Source: Styela clava
Lineage: Eukaryota > Chordata > Ascidiacea > Stolidobranchia > Styelidae
DNA: 64,000 bases
Assembly (NCBI RefSeq): GCF_964204865.1
Contig: NC_135264.1
Location: 6,230,001 to 6,294,000, forward strand
Direction of reading: 5' to 3'
Shown here: piece after piece, positions 1 to 11,680 of the stretch
Layout: every line of letters starts with the position of its first letter
Numbering within the stretch: the stretch's first letter is position 1
Position numbers and translations under genes: made by a program
The notes under the pieces: generated by a model
Database searches by the model: none
Seen by the model: the letters and a program-made list of their open reading frames with translations, nothing else
What the model was told of the DNA's origin: nothing

Positions 1-27
1 TATGCTAATGCCATAATCCATATTCAG

Positions 28-3000
28 GATACACAGAAAGATATGTCAGCATCATTGATCCAAATCAGCCATGGAATGTCCACACAATATCATTCGATAA
101 AGCTTCTGTAAAAACTTTGCAATGGAATCAAACAGGTAAATTGAACATTTCAGCTATTATTAGATCGTCTAGATTTTGACCTTTTTTTCTATTCACATAT
201 AAATATACATCAACTGTAAACTTTAAAAAAATCAGTGTTTCAGTAGGGACGTTTGATAGACTGTGGTACCATCTGCAGTCAACTTTGTGAAAATGATTAG
301 TGCTTGCTATTACACGTGATCAAGGATCAAGCGTGAATTTTGCTTATAATTTTATAATTAATTCTTATAATTTTGATGAGTCATCTTTGAGGTGTGTGCT
401 AATGCAGCGGGATATCGTTAGGCTAGTCAGCTCGCTACCCTGATTTTTAACTCTTGTAAATACGTTTTCCATTGAACCTGATATTCAAGGACTTGTTAAA
501 GTGCAGCAAAGGATATACTCATCTCATTGAAAGTAACAATCAAATTATGTCTTGTTTTATTTACATGTTCAATAAAATACAAAAAATGGTTACGTACCAA
601 AAAAATAAACATACAGACACTTTCCAGACATTTTTGAGATACAGAAAGTTGGCATTTAATTCATTTTGAGCGTGTATATCTTTGTTTCTGTAACAAGGCA
701 ACAAGTTACTCTGCTCAACTTCAACTGGTTTTTGCAATGTATGGATTTCATCAAATCATCTGACAAATGTTTGGAAAGAAAAATCGACTTATGGATGCGA
801 CTTACAAGGGGAAGATATTTTGGCCTCATCATGGCTATCGAATGGACGAAAGGTACTTTGGCGTAGCTATCGTTATTTTTTGGAGCTGCCTAGCACACAG
901 TTCAACTTTTAAATATTTTATCTTATATATTATAATCCTGAAACATGATCCCTTTTTCTAAAACAGACTTATATTAATTCAGAAGTTATTTGAATTAGTT
1001 TTCAGCTTCAGTCTTTATTATACAACTTCAATTTGATTGTGTTCAGACTTCAATTCAAAATTTGAGCAATAACTTAGGCTCAGCGGTGGGACGCATTATG
1101 AAAAGCGTCAGGAATACACTCGTCACCGCACCTCTGATTACCCTGCATGAGTTCGCAGGTTCGAATCACATGCGGGAATAGGTATGTGCGAGAGAATTGC
1201 TGGACACTCGCCTCGTAGGCTGGTACACGTAACCACTGGTCTGTTTCGCATCCTCCATCATCAAGTCCGTGCTCCTGAAAACAAATACCTGGCTAACTAA
1301 TTTCATACCCGACATTGTAATTCTGGACTGCAGAAAGCATTTATTTGAGTGAAGTTGTGAAATTTCTCACAATTCAAATATATCTTTTCTGTCAATGATA
1401 TTAGATTTCAAATATTTAGATTTTGATCTCGTTTTTTTTATATGATATATAAACCAGATTATTTAGTAATGTGTGATATTGATGTTAAGAAATTCTATGT
1501 AGAGTAATAAAAGTGATAAAGAAGATAACAGAATCTTTCTCTATTATTTTATTTATATTCGCATGCTTTAGGTTGTGCTTCACGTGGACAAGTTGGACAA
1601 TCCCAAAGAAAAAATATCGAGAGCTCATCACCGACCATCGCTTGCACAACTTGGTGGTCAACCAATGGAAGGGTGAGTTCTTGAAATATTACTTGTAAGT
1701 ATGTATAAACTGAAATTCTTGTACTAAATGTAACTAAAATAATTTTTTTAGGTATATTTCTGTTACTGGGTCTGGACTTGTAGTCGTAAAATGTATTACT
1801 GTTACACAAGATGATGCACCAATAGTAGCGAAAGCGCAGCTGAGCAACACCGAAAATTTCATGTTGGCGGATATTGTATATTCAAGTAAATATGAGCATT
1901 CTTATCTACTCTATTTTCTTCTTTAATGTTTTTTGTGTGTTTTGATTTTTGATAATCTTTATGTAGATCAGGGAAATATTATCGTCATGGCAACTGATTG
2001 TGATGTCAACAACCCAATAAAATTTTGGACAATTGAGCTGCGCTACAACAATGACACAAACAAATTATCGCTTGAAGTAAGTTTTGTTCATGTGTTCTGT
2101 TGAGTTCTGCGAAACAAAATTGATGGTGAATTAAGTGAAAAATTTGATTCGTATTAACCCATGTATGGCAAAGTTCAACATTTTGATTTTTTAACCCAGG
2201 TTGATGTACTTCCCAATATTACTCTAAAATGTGTCGAAGATTCTGCTGGCAAATACAACTGTATAACTCACGCTCGATTTGTAACTGGAACGAGTACTGA
2301 ATGTGTTGTGGTTAGTACAATTTAAAATTCCATTATTAATTTTAAAAAAGTATGAAATTTCAAATGCAGATATTGGTGAAAATAATATTCATTTGGTGCT
2401 ATGATTGACGACATATATATGCATTTTCTATAAATATGGCTGCATATTATGAAAACTTGTTACTGTAGACCTAAGCTGGTTATAAAACATCACTCAAAAC
2501 CAATTAAACTTAAGTTTGCATTTGTTTGAGATCACAAGCTAGTCATTGAAATACAGATATGTTAATGCATAAATTTTCTATATTCTGCATTATGCAATTA
2601 TGTCATGGATCAGGGGTGTGCAACCTTTCTTAAAGGAGGGCCAGATAGAAATAACTCGATGAAACTGCGGCCGCACCTTTATTTAACATCTGTTTTCTAG
2701 TAGTTGCAGCACAAAAATTTTGGGTATTTATCTTATGATATGCATTGTTCGCTTTGCACAAGCTAGCTGTTAGGGTATTGTAAAGTCATGGGCGTAGATA
2801 ATACATTGAACTCAAGTAGAGGGATTGGAACTACTGATTTAGAAACTCGTTTCGCGGGTCGCACAAAAATTCAAAAATTCCCACTTCTCCTTGGGCTGTA
2901 CGATTTTTCCTTGGGGGCCGCATTTGGCCCGCCAGCTGCAGGTTGCTCAACCCTGCCTTAAATGTAACAGTTTGACTCAAACTTATTATATCGGTCAGAG

Positions 3001-6000
3001 ACCGAAGACTTATTGTTCGAAAGATAGGGGATCCCCCAAAACAGAAACTGCGGTTTCAATTCGAAAAATTCTGCAAACCCGAACTGGATTGTTTTGAATA
3101 GTTTTCAGCCAATATCAAAAATGTAGGAACAATAGCCAACTCCCCATGTCGTCGTCGAAATACTACTCGAGGAAATACTTTTATGAAGAATTCTGCAAAT
3201 CCGAACTGGATTGTTTACCAATCCTATATTTTGTGTCAAATACAACGGCGCTAACCCGGGTTGCGACGGCTATTCAAACACAGCCTAGCGATATTTTGGT
3301 GAGGAATCCTGCAACCCCGAACCTGAGAGGGATATGGACATTGCTTAAACTTTAAAGAGTAATTATAAGTAACGAGATACGATCTCGCGGCGTGTATCCT
3401 TCGCTCTGACTCAATAGCGTGGGAAATTTCTCGAAGGAAACTTGCGCATCGCGACGACGTCAAAGTTACAAGAGAGATATGGACAATGCTTAAAGATTAA
3501 TCACGAGACACGATGTAGCGGTGTGTATCCTTCGCTCTGACTCACTAGCGTGAAAACTTGCGCATCGGATATGCACACACACATTCAACGCGTCTCGAAA
3601 ATCTCTCGCTTTATAAAAATCCAGATCTCTTCATTACTTCATCACTAATTAATTAATAACTCGCTAATTATACGACATAATTCATCCAAAATCAATAGGC
3701 TACTGGTTCGAGATATGATGAATGCACATGCAAAATTTGGAGCAGATTCAACCATGCCTTCGTGAGATATCGCGTGCATCTAACAGACAGACATACAGAC
3801 AAATACCTATCAACATACTTACCGATTAAAATCGATAAGTAATTATGTCTTATTTTTTCATTACCAGATTTGTGCAGCTGGTTCAACAGGGTCCACGGTA
3901 GAATCATGGATTCTGAAGAAAGTTCAACCACAAGTTCATCCTTCGTTTTCATCAATGTCTAATTCGATTGAGAAAATGCAGAAATGGCAATTTGTATTAA
4001 GTACTCCACTTTCACAAAGGGTACGATTTTACATCACATATTGAATAATGAACAGATATTTTTGATTGGCTTCCAAAGTTCTGCGAGATATTTTCATGGG
4101 CTTTTTCCATGAGGATGCTTATGCTATTTGATGTAATATACAACATAAGGAGGTCTTTTAAATGGCAATTAGGACTATATATCCATCCCTACATCCAACT
4201 GTTGCTTTGGTAGTTTTTTTTGTTATATTTGCTTAAAGCTGGGTTACTTACATGAACAACAGCATGAGAGCTCTGAACACGGGGATTCTATAGAGATATT
4301 GTCTTATGTTTAGCTTGTTAGGATAGGATTTCAAAATTTTAATCCTAATCCTAATTAAAGTTTTGTTCATTTAGGCTGTTAGCATATCAATACCATCAAT
4401 ACCTGTGAGTTCTCAAACAGCTTCAATAAAAGCAGCGAATGAGAAAAACTTTTTCTGTGGGAATGCAATTGCTGTCGCTTTTCCAAACAATTCAATACAA
4501 CTGTTACATAGGTGGGTACAATATGAAATTTAAACCCTTTTTTAAACATTGATTTTTGAAATCCCTTGTTTTTACTTGGCCATTTTATTATATATAAAAC
4601 AATTGTAAAATTTATTGATTTTTTTCAGAATCACACTCGCTCCATTGCTAACACATTCAATATCTGATGATTTAAATCAAACAACAACAACAGTACTGGG
4701 TAAACGACAAAGAAAGGAAGACATAAATTCTACTATACAGCATATTGAATTTTCTGCTACTTCCTGTGCTCTGGTAGGTAATTTACATGATTTAATCCGT
4801 ACTTGTATATTGTGAGAATATGTGCTAATTTGGATACCAAGTTATTAAAATGGCTTTTCTTCATTATGCCAAGTAGTAGGTAGTAAATTATTACCGTATG
4901 TTCAAATGGATTCTGCAATGAACTAGTAGTTGTTTGAATTTTGTGTGAATGAAGCATGGTTTCGATGGTGGAGGAAGTCGTTACCCACCAGCGGTTAACG
5001 TAACCACCCTACAGCGGCGAAGAGTCTAGCAATCCTCTCGCACATAACTATCCCCGTATGGGATTCGAACCTGCGAACCCATGCAGGGTAATCATAGGTG
5101 CAGTGGTCAGCTTGTTCCCAACGCTAAGCACGATGTGCCACACCGCCGAGCTAAATACTCATTGTTTAGATATGATTCTAAGGGATACATCTGCTCTTTA
5201 ATATACTTCCTGCTGTCAAGGTTTGCCCATGCTTTAGCGAAAACTTGGTTGAAGTTTGATATTTTTTGGAATTTGTTCCTATCCAAGGCTGCTAACAACT
5301 TTTGACTCAATTTTTTTCGAGTATCTGTGTGACACTGGTCAGTGGTCACATTCTAATCTAGCATAACAAAAAACATGGAACGAAGGATAGGCAGTTCATA
5401 ATAGAATCCCATGACATCGCTTATTGCAGTCAGTTTAAAACTGCTACTTGGTGTATGTCACGTCTTTTGATACCCCGGAATCTATATCGACGAGACACAA
5501 TGAAAACGTATCGAACGCGCCACTCTCAGCCCCTTCATCCACAAACAAGACACATGCATAAATCAGCTTCTTTATATTCTTGGCAAAGAACAGCGGTTTT
5601 CTTAAATAAATAAAACAAAATTGATTAACATAAGTCAAAGCATATAACAACAACAAAAGGCAAATTTCTCACCAAACGTTTTCCGATCCGGGAGGCTAAT
5701 ACAATTACAATATATAACAGATAAATAAACAGTCCACAATACAGACAAATATCTGCGACTCTTTACACGACGAATACGTGATGCAAATGACCGAAAGGGA
5801 AACGCTAAACCAGACAATAGATAATAATACTAATTTACGCTACAAACAAAGGGTAATAATGGGTCTACAATGATTGGATGCAAGGCAGAGCACGATGCAC
5901 TGCATACAGTGGCAAAATATACGACAAACGTACGTTTACAACGTAACAGTGTATATAATGCATATGATTTTTTTCTCCCCCTGAGTGATTTTTTTCAAAA

Positions 6001-9000
6001 TTTTCAACTTTTTTTATTCTTTCAGCTTTTGTTTCCAAAATTTTCTTTGTCTTTCTTACAGGCAGTATTCGACAATAATGCAAATTTAATGATGTACAAA
6101 ATTGCTCCTTGGTTGCAGAAAATGTCACCAGTTGGTTGGATGGCAGCGCATCACATATCTCAGTTATTATACTTCTGCATAATTTCAGGACATGAATGGT
6201 ATTGTATGCTCATTGTCTCACTTATTATCTCGAAGTCTAATTTTGTGGCAAACATTAAAACTTACTATTTGGCTAGGATTTTATTTGACTATAAATCTTA
6301 TTGTAATATTAGGAAGTGAAAATAATACACTTGTAGAATTGACCTTACTTATTTATCATAGAGAGGAAAGTAATAAGACGACTTAATCATATGGCGAACT
6401 CTTTCGAACGGTTACTAGTCAGTCCATGTCAGTTCTGGGATTAGTTAGCCAGTAGACCAGCGGTTATGTAAACCACCCTATGACGGCGATGAGTCTAGCA
6501 ATCCTCTTGCACATTATCCTGCATGGAATTCGAACCTGCGAACGCATGCAGAGTAATCAGAGGTGCAGTGACTAGCGTAGTATCTTAGGGCTTAGCACTA
6601 TGTGCCAATCGCTGAGCCAAAAGTTGAATAGTTATATTGTGATTTGCATTTCAGGTGGGACGTATTGTTACACATGCAAACTAGTACTGTTAATTTGGTA
6701 TGTGAGCAGCTTTCAAAGGAATTTAGCAACCAGAGTCCACCAATGCAACAGGTATCAAAGTTAATGATTTGAAACATACAACACATTATGATGTCATAAA
6801 TAAAAAAGGGAGAATTAACTGTCTGGGCATTGCAGATTATCAATCTCGGGTTAAAATCTCATGCCCCCACTTCACCCACGGCTAATTAAATTGGGTGCCG
6901 AACCGGAAACGTCCCGGCCCCATCAAATATTAGTATTAGCTCATTCATATATTAATTGCTACTATTTTAATTTTTACAGATGTTGAAGTCCAGGATGTTG
7001 TCTGTCAAAATTTCAATCTATCAACAATCTCATAGAACAGCAGATGCCGTCGATTGTCATCTAAGATTGATGTTTGAGGCTATAACTGTGGTATGTGACG
7101 ATTATGCGAAAACTTGCAATATTGTAGGCGTAACTCTCTGCATGCTAGGTTTGACGTTTTATAATACAGATATAAAGTATAGTAATTGTAAAACTGATGG
7201 TAAACTTCCGTAACAATTTCTCAGGTGTTTAGATCATTACTTCAGCCGCCACATGATTCCATGGATGATCAGGCACCAGCTGACAAGCTGCATGAAGTTT
7301 GTAGGTGAGTTAAAATGTAGATGTATCGGATATCCTTGCGTGTGAGCGGAGTTTAAACAAAAAAAAGTTATCAAACCAAGGGGTGGTCAGCCTATACGTG
7401 CATAACTCTGATTGCACTGAAAACGAAATGACATTATGCTAAATTAATTCCAACAGCTACAACTCTAACCAAGCTCTCATGATAAGAGCGTGCGCAAACA
7501 CACGCAAAGCAGCGCTTGGTACGCTATGACAGCAATAACAGTTTATGATTGGTTGTCATACACATGATCGCTTGTGTATTTTGTGGGGCTGGCTTATATG
7601 CAAACTTTTATAAATTTATCGTTTTAGTCCTGTTTTTATGGAGACAGACGATTTTGCTCCATGTAGTTACATATCTTATCACAGAACTCGGGACATTCAA
7701 ATTTTTTGTATCTTTTTAAATTTTCAAGTTCATCATTCGAAACTGACATCAACAAGTTACTGCAGTGTGTCGATACAGATACGCAGTCACTTCAGTCATT
7801 GCAACAATTAATACAATGGATTGCAGATGTTACCTTGTATATTTTATCAGTTGTTCCTCAACCAGTAAGTAGACTACTTGTTTCACAAATCTTCATTTCT
7901 CGTGTTTTTTCAATATTTGGTTTGTCTGTAAAATAATATATATCCAGTGTTTTGCTATTTTTTTTAGCTTGTTTGTCGGATTAGCCAGCAAATTCATTTT
8001 CCTACAATTTTTCCGTAATCCAATTGATATGAAAGTATAACAAAGTCTTATAATATTTCAAATTGAATACTTATATTTATGAAAATATTTATCAGCCTAC
8101 CGTCTAGTAGTTATATTTATGAGTTAGTTAGGTATTTACCGGCGCTCCAGAAGTGTGTGTACCAATTTTGTAACTAATTTTGTTTTGGCTAACGCAAACA
8201 GTCCCCGAACTCGTAATAGAACCAAAATAAGGAAAATCAGAATAAAATTATGACCTAACCTGGTACACATACTACGGGAGTACCTACTTACCTGATAGTT
8301 ATTACTTATCTGTGTATAATTATTTTATTGTATGATCGGAATTCACAGTGCAATTTTAAATTTTTGTTCAGATAAATTCAAATACACCTGGTTCATCACT
8401 CATATACGATAAAGAATTTCTTTCCATATTACGAGAATTACTCGTTATCATACAAACTTGGAAATTATTAAAATCGGCATGTTCGCCAGTCTTTTGTTGT
8501 TTTGATGATCATATAGATGGACTATCCTACATTTTCAAACTTCTTACAGAAGTATATCGTGCAGGTATGAATCAAAGTGGAAACATTTTCAACGAATTGT
8601 TGGACATTTATTTGAATTAAAGACAGAAAATTGTATCGCGTTTTGACCACTCATTGTTCACTTATTACTCATCCAACTCTCAAGTTTTCCCATGTGTCTT
8701 CCATCATAAAAAAGAATAAAGTACTGTATATATCAAGTCGTTTTTTAAATATATAAATGATACAATTATTTACTTTGTTTCGGTTTGGATTGGATTCGAC
8801 ATGGGTTTTAGAAAAAAAATAAAGATATTTGGATAAAAACTTTCAAAGCATACTGCAGAATCAACTTATGGATTCTTTCTTTTATTCATGTTTGCTTGTA
8901 GCATAGCAATCGAAAGTAAATATATTTCTGTTTTTCAGTATCTATGGGAGAAACGCAAGGTCGTATACCAGATAATATAATAGATGAATGTTGTTTATTA

Positions 9001-10856
9001 CCGAATCAAATTCTTATACCTTCGATTGATATTATTAAACCAGTTGATGGTGTGTTACAACGTTTATCATTGACACCGATGCCTTACAGGTAAGACTTTC
9101 ACAAATAAACTATCATTTGAAATACAGCAAAGAATCGGCAACTAAACTACAGACTTTTATTATGTGTAGTTCTGCACTTCATCACAGACCTATATTGTAG
9201 GATAGAATAGGATTTACATATTTATCCCGGGGGAGGAAAGCCGATAAGTTGGCTTGAGCATAGGTCGAACCACGGCTTATTGTCCGGTCACCAGTTCATG
9301 TCGGGCATGGGATTAGTTAGCCAGTTATTAGTTTTTTTTTTCGAAAGCATGGACACGATGGTGGAGGAAGCTGCAACTGACCAGCGGTTACTTGAACCAC
9401 CGTACGGCAGCGAGGAATCCAGTAATCCTATTGCACATTATCTTAGAAAATTTGGTACTCCCGTACTGTGTGTACTAGGTTATTTTTTTCCGTTTTTTCT
9501 AATTTTAGTTCTGTTACGAGTTTGGGGACTGTCTGTGAGCCAAGTAAATATACCCCTGCCCATAGGTTTCAGTCCCTTTACGTAACTTGATGTAAAGTGG
9601 GCGAACAAAATTAGTTACCTCCATATTGGTACACATACTTCTGGTTGTGTACTGGCTGTTTGTGTATGATTGTATCCAAAAGTTCAATTACCTGGGACAA
9701 TTTGCATAAAAGATATTTTAACCCTAGAATATGTTCCATGTTCTGTTTTATTGGATTGGCCGGCAAAATATCCACTTTACTAAAATGTTTGTGAAGTTAT
9801 TATCAAAGGGCGTTTCAGTATAGCGAAGGGTTTGCAATATTGAGTTAGTTTGATGATAATTTCTATGTAGTTGTACTTTGAATAATTCTGTGTATGATGG
9901 CGTTATACATAAAGTGAAAATATATTTGATGGCCGTTGGGCTGACTTTTCTCCCAAGCTGGCAAGTATGTACTCATGTATTGAATTTTTTGAGATTTGAT
10001 TGAATTACCTTACATTATAATAAAAATGTGAAAGACAATTCATCACACTTCTTTAGGTTCGAGTATGATCGTAAACCACCATGTTCTTCATTGTCAAATA
10101 AAATATCTATAAACAAAAGCAGTTTTTTGAATCCACATGACGATTCTGGAAAAATAGATAACTTGCGGCGAATATTCCTGGGAAAATCACCTGTTGCTGC
10201 TTTGAAAACATGCACAAGGTAATTTGTATGACTAATACTGGTAATTCTATATTGTTGCTCTATTTATTTATTTTCAAATTTAATTGATCATAATACTCCA
10301 AACCTATTCAACATTTGAATTTATCAAGCAATGTGCGTTAACCACCCTACACGGTGACAAGACCAGCAATCCTTTCGGACATTGTTATCCCCCAATCGCT
10401 GTAGGGTAATCAAAGGGATACTCCCATAGTGTGTGTACCAGGTTATGGTTAGGCAATAATTTAATTCAGATATTCCTTATTTTAGTTCTATTACGAGTTC
10501 AGGGACTGTTTGTGTTAGCCAAGGTATATACCCCCTGCCATAGGCTTCCGTCCCTTTACACAACTTGATGTAAAGTAGGCGAACAAAATTAGTTACCTCC
10601 ATATTGGTACACACATTTCTGGAGCGCCATCAGAGGTGCGATGGTAATCTTATTCCTAATGCTTATACGATGTGACACACGGCCGAACTAAACTGCTGCC
10701 CTAAATTAAAATGTTGGTTTCATTTCTAGGTGTGGGATGTTATCATTGTTAAACCCTTTTCCTCAATCAAACATCGAATTTTGGGATAAAAGGTTTACTT
10801 CATATTGCATTTGTGGAGGTAATTGGCAAAAAGTCACCACTGGGAGCAGGAACTGA
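28..10856 (+). CDS. MED16: Mediator complex subunit 16, 5'-partial, 18 exons in window
   Basis: Tail-module subunit of the nuclear Mediator complex, which links activators to RNA polymerase II. Exons: 28-135, 698-852, 1572-1672, 1752-1885, 1967-2076, 2200-2310, 3868-4020, 4375-4511, 4629-4773, 6062-6198, 6655-6751, 6980-7090, 7225-7304, 7729-7864, 8372-8564, 8939-9089, 10057-10218, 10730-10856. All have GT/AG borders and the phases close, giving about 781 residues to the TGA. Stretches that line up with vertebrate MED16 include IIDPNQPWNVHTISF and LQWNQTG (WD40-like N-terminus), the GHEWWDVLLHM segment, LQQLIQWIADVTLYIL, DECCLLPNQILIPSID, and the C-terminal cysteine pair region CTRCGM...FWDKRF...CICGGNW. 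Roughly 50 N-terminal residues lie upstream of the window. Introns are full of mobile elements. The exon joins are inferred, not transcript-proven. Confidence 0.95.
1078..1330 (+). repeat. tRNA-derived SINE copy 1 (MED16 intron 2)
   Basis: It begins with a polymerase III A-box-like GGCTCAGCGGTGG and carries a B-box-like GGTTCGAATC at 1158-1167. The tRNA-like head is followed by the family body (TGTGCGAGAGAATTGCTGG, then a CACGTAACCACTGGTC block). The 3' tail seen in the copy at 63.1 kb is missing or diverged, so this copy is 3'-truncated. Confidence 0.8.
2611..2955. mobile_element. Short hAT-like non-autonomous element (MED16 intron 6)
   Basis: The element starts CAGGGGTGTGCAAC and ends GTTGCTCAACCCTG. 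These are inverted termini of the CAGgGg...CcCTG type typical of hAT elements. It is about 345 bp with no coding capacity. No clean 8-bp target duplication remains, so it is an old copy or the exact ends are off by a few bases. Confidence 0.65.
3050..3570. repeat. Locally duplicated segments in MED16 intron 6
   Basis: Two local duplications are visible. One unit around 3064-3095 (ATTCTGCAAACCCGAACTGG) recurs at about 3190-3217 with one mismatch. A second, longer unit at about 3325-3440 recurs at about 3470-3560; both copies contain GTGTATCCTTCGCTCTGACT and a GATATGGACA(T/A)TGCTTAAA stretch. No open frame or known family was recognised. Confidence 0.6.
4952..5155 (-). repeat. SINE copy 2 (MED16 intron 9)
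   Basis: Reverse-orientation copy of the tRNA-derived SINE. On the + strand it reads CCAGCGGTTAACGTAACCACC, then GGGATTCGAACCTGCG (complement of the B box), then the A-box complement ACCGCCGAGC near 5150. It is truncated at its 3' end (low coordinates). Confidence 0.8.
5440..5960. repeat. Interspersed repeat of unknown family, copy 1 (MED16 intron 9)
   Basis: A block of about 0.5 kb that recurs in reverse complement at about 30.93-31.50 kb. Shared stretches include GGTAATAATGGGTCTACAA, GCACGATGCACTGCATACAG, CGTACGTTTACAACGTA, and the segment around GCGCCACTCTCAGCCCCTTC. No terminal repeats, coding frame or known family was identified. Confidence 0.7.
6352..6622 (-). repeat. SINE copy 3 (MED16 intron 10)
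   Basis: Reverse copy with tail (GAGAGGAAAGTAATAAGACG, CATATGGCGAAC), an internally deleted body, and head (GGAATTCGAACCTGCGAACG, then CGCTGAGCCAAAA). It lies only about 30 bp upstream of the MED16 exon starting at 6655. The AG used by that exon is outside the SINE. Confidence 0.75.
8141..8284. mobile_element. 8-bp-TSD MITE, long form, copy A (MED16 intron 14)
   Basis: Terminal sequences GGCGCTCCAGAAGTGTGTGT and CACATACTACGGGAGTACC are imperfect inverted repeats. The element is flanked by TATTTACC (8133-8140) and TACTTACC (8285-8292), an 8-bp target duplication with one mismatch. Its interior is in reverse orientation relative to copies B and C and includes CAGTCCCCGAACTCGTAATA. Confidence 0.8.
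9197..9446 (-). repeat. SINE copy 4 (MED16 intron 16), head missing
   Basis: The tail (ATAGGATTTACATATTTATC, GAGGAAAGCCGATAAG, GTCCGGTCACCAGT) and body (GTGGAGGAAGC, GACCAGCGGTTAC, AATCCTATTGCACATTATC) are present in reverse orientation. The tRNA-like head is gone. The SINE stops just before a MITE copy at 9454. Confidence 0.75.
9454..9650. mobile_element. 8-bp-TSD MITE family, long form, copy B (MED16 intron 16)
   Basis: It starts GGTACTCCCGTACTGTGTGT and ends around TTGGTACACATACTTCTGG. The interior (TAGTTCTGTTACGAGTT, CCTGCCCATAGG, GATGTAAAGTGGGCGAACAA) matches copy C at 10.4 kb. The right end is degraded and no target duplication is evident. Confidence 0.7.
10330..10696 (-). repeat. SINE copy 5, split by a MITE (MED16 intron 17)
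   Basis: Left part 10330-10416 has the SINE body and the region of the B-box complement. Right part from 10629 has the sequence that should follow (CAGAGGTGCGATGG, then ACACGGCCGAACTAAA as head). The MITE at 10417-10628 sits exactly between them, and the 8-bp duplication is SINE sequence. Confidence 0.8.
10417..10628. mobile_element. 8-bp-TSD MITE family, long form, copy C, inside a SINE
   Basis: 212 bp, starting GATACTCCCATAGTGTGTGT and ending CACACATTTCTGGAGCGCC. It is flanked by ATCAAAGG (10409-10416) and ATCAGAGG (10629-10636), an 8-bp target duplication derived from the SINE. The interior matches copy B. Confidence 0.85.
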
Positions 10857-11680
10857 ACAAGTGCGATGACAATTTCAAAGGCTTGCATGGACCATTAGTC
10901 AGAGATAGCAATTTGTCAGTGTGGACTGTTTTAGTCAGTACCAGTTATAAGTGTCCTAATGGGCATTGAGTGTTTATACCTGTCAATGTGAAATAACTTA
11001 CACCCGAATGAAGAAAATTGAGACTTTTCGACTCGTTGTAGTTTTTATTGCTATTATCTGAATGAGATATATCATTTTTATATTCAATTTTCAGTGAATC
11101 GTGAACTTTTATATTCGGGCCGTTTGCTATACATTCCTTCATTGTAGAATATTGAACAGAATAAGTAGCAGCCATCACTAGTCAATAAGAGAGTTATGAT
11201 AAGCTATTTGAACTTTTTAACAGCAGTCGAACTAAACAATGACTCTATGACTCTATCCAATCACAGTTGGAGGCATGTATTGAAGAAATGCACCACCAGA
11301 AAATATTTGACTGTGAAAAAAATTTATAACTTAACAAAAAGCTTAATTGGTTACAATGTCTGTTTTATCGTCTGCAGTCATATATATTTGAATCCTTGCC
11401 ATAAAGTAGGGCTGGGAATTTCAGTGAAAACACTGACAGTACTGAACTGAATTGGTCAGCTAACTGTTAATGATGTCAAAGGCAAAGCATGAAACAAGGC
11501 TGTCTTATTGTTATTTCTGATCTATCTTTAGGACTTGGTAGACAATTTGCAACACAAGTTTTACACACAGACACAGATTCATTTGATTTACGAGCTTATC
11601 TGCTTATCTTGTTTATACTTTCTCATAACTAAACACAAAATTATCATTTTAATATTCTTCAAATGGATGCCGCTATATCG

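Noticed and set aside
1158..1168. A true tRNA gene at the B-box matches
   Set aside because: The B-box-like sequences sit in SINE heads. No copy can form a complete cloverleaf with an anticodon stem, and the same body follows each one.
5870..6319. A 149-codon frame on the + strand
   Set aside because: Only 6062-6198 is coding (MED16 exon 10). The rest is intron and polypyrimidine sequence read through in the same frame.
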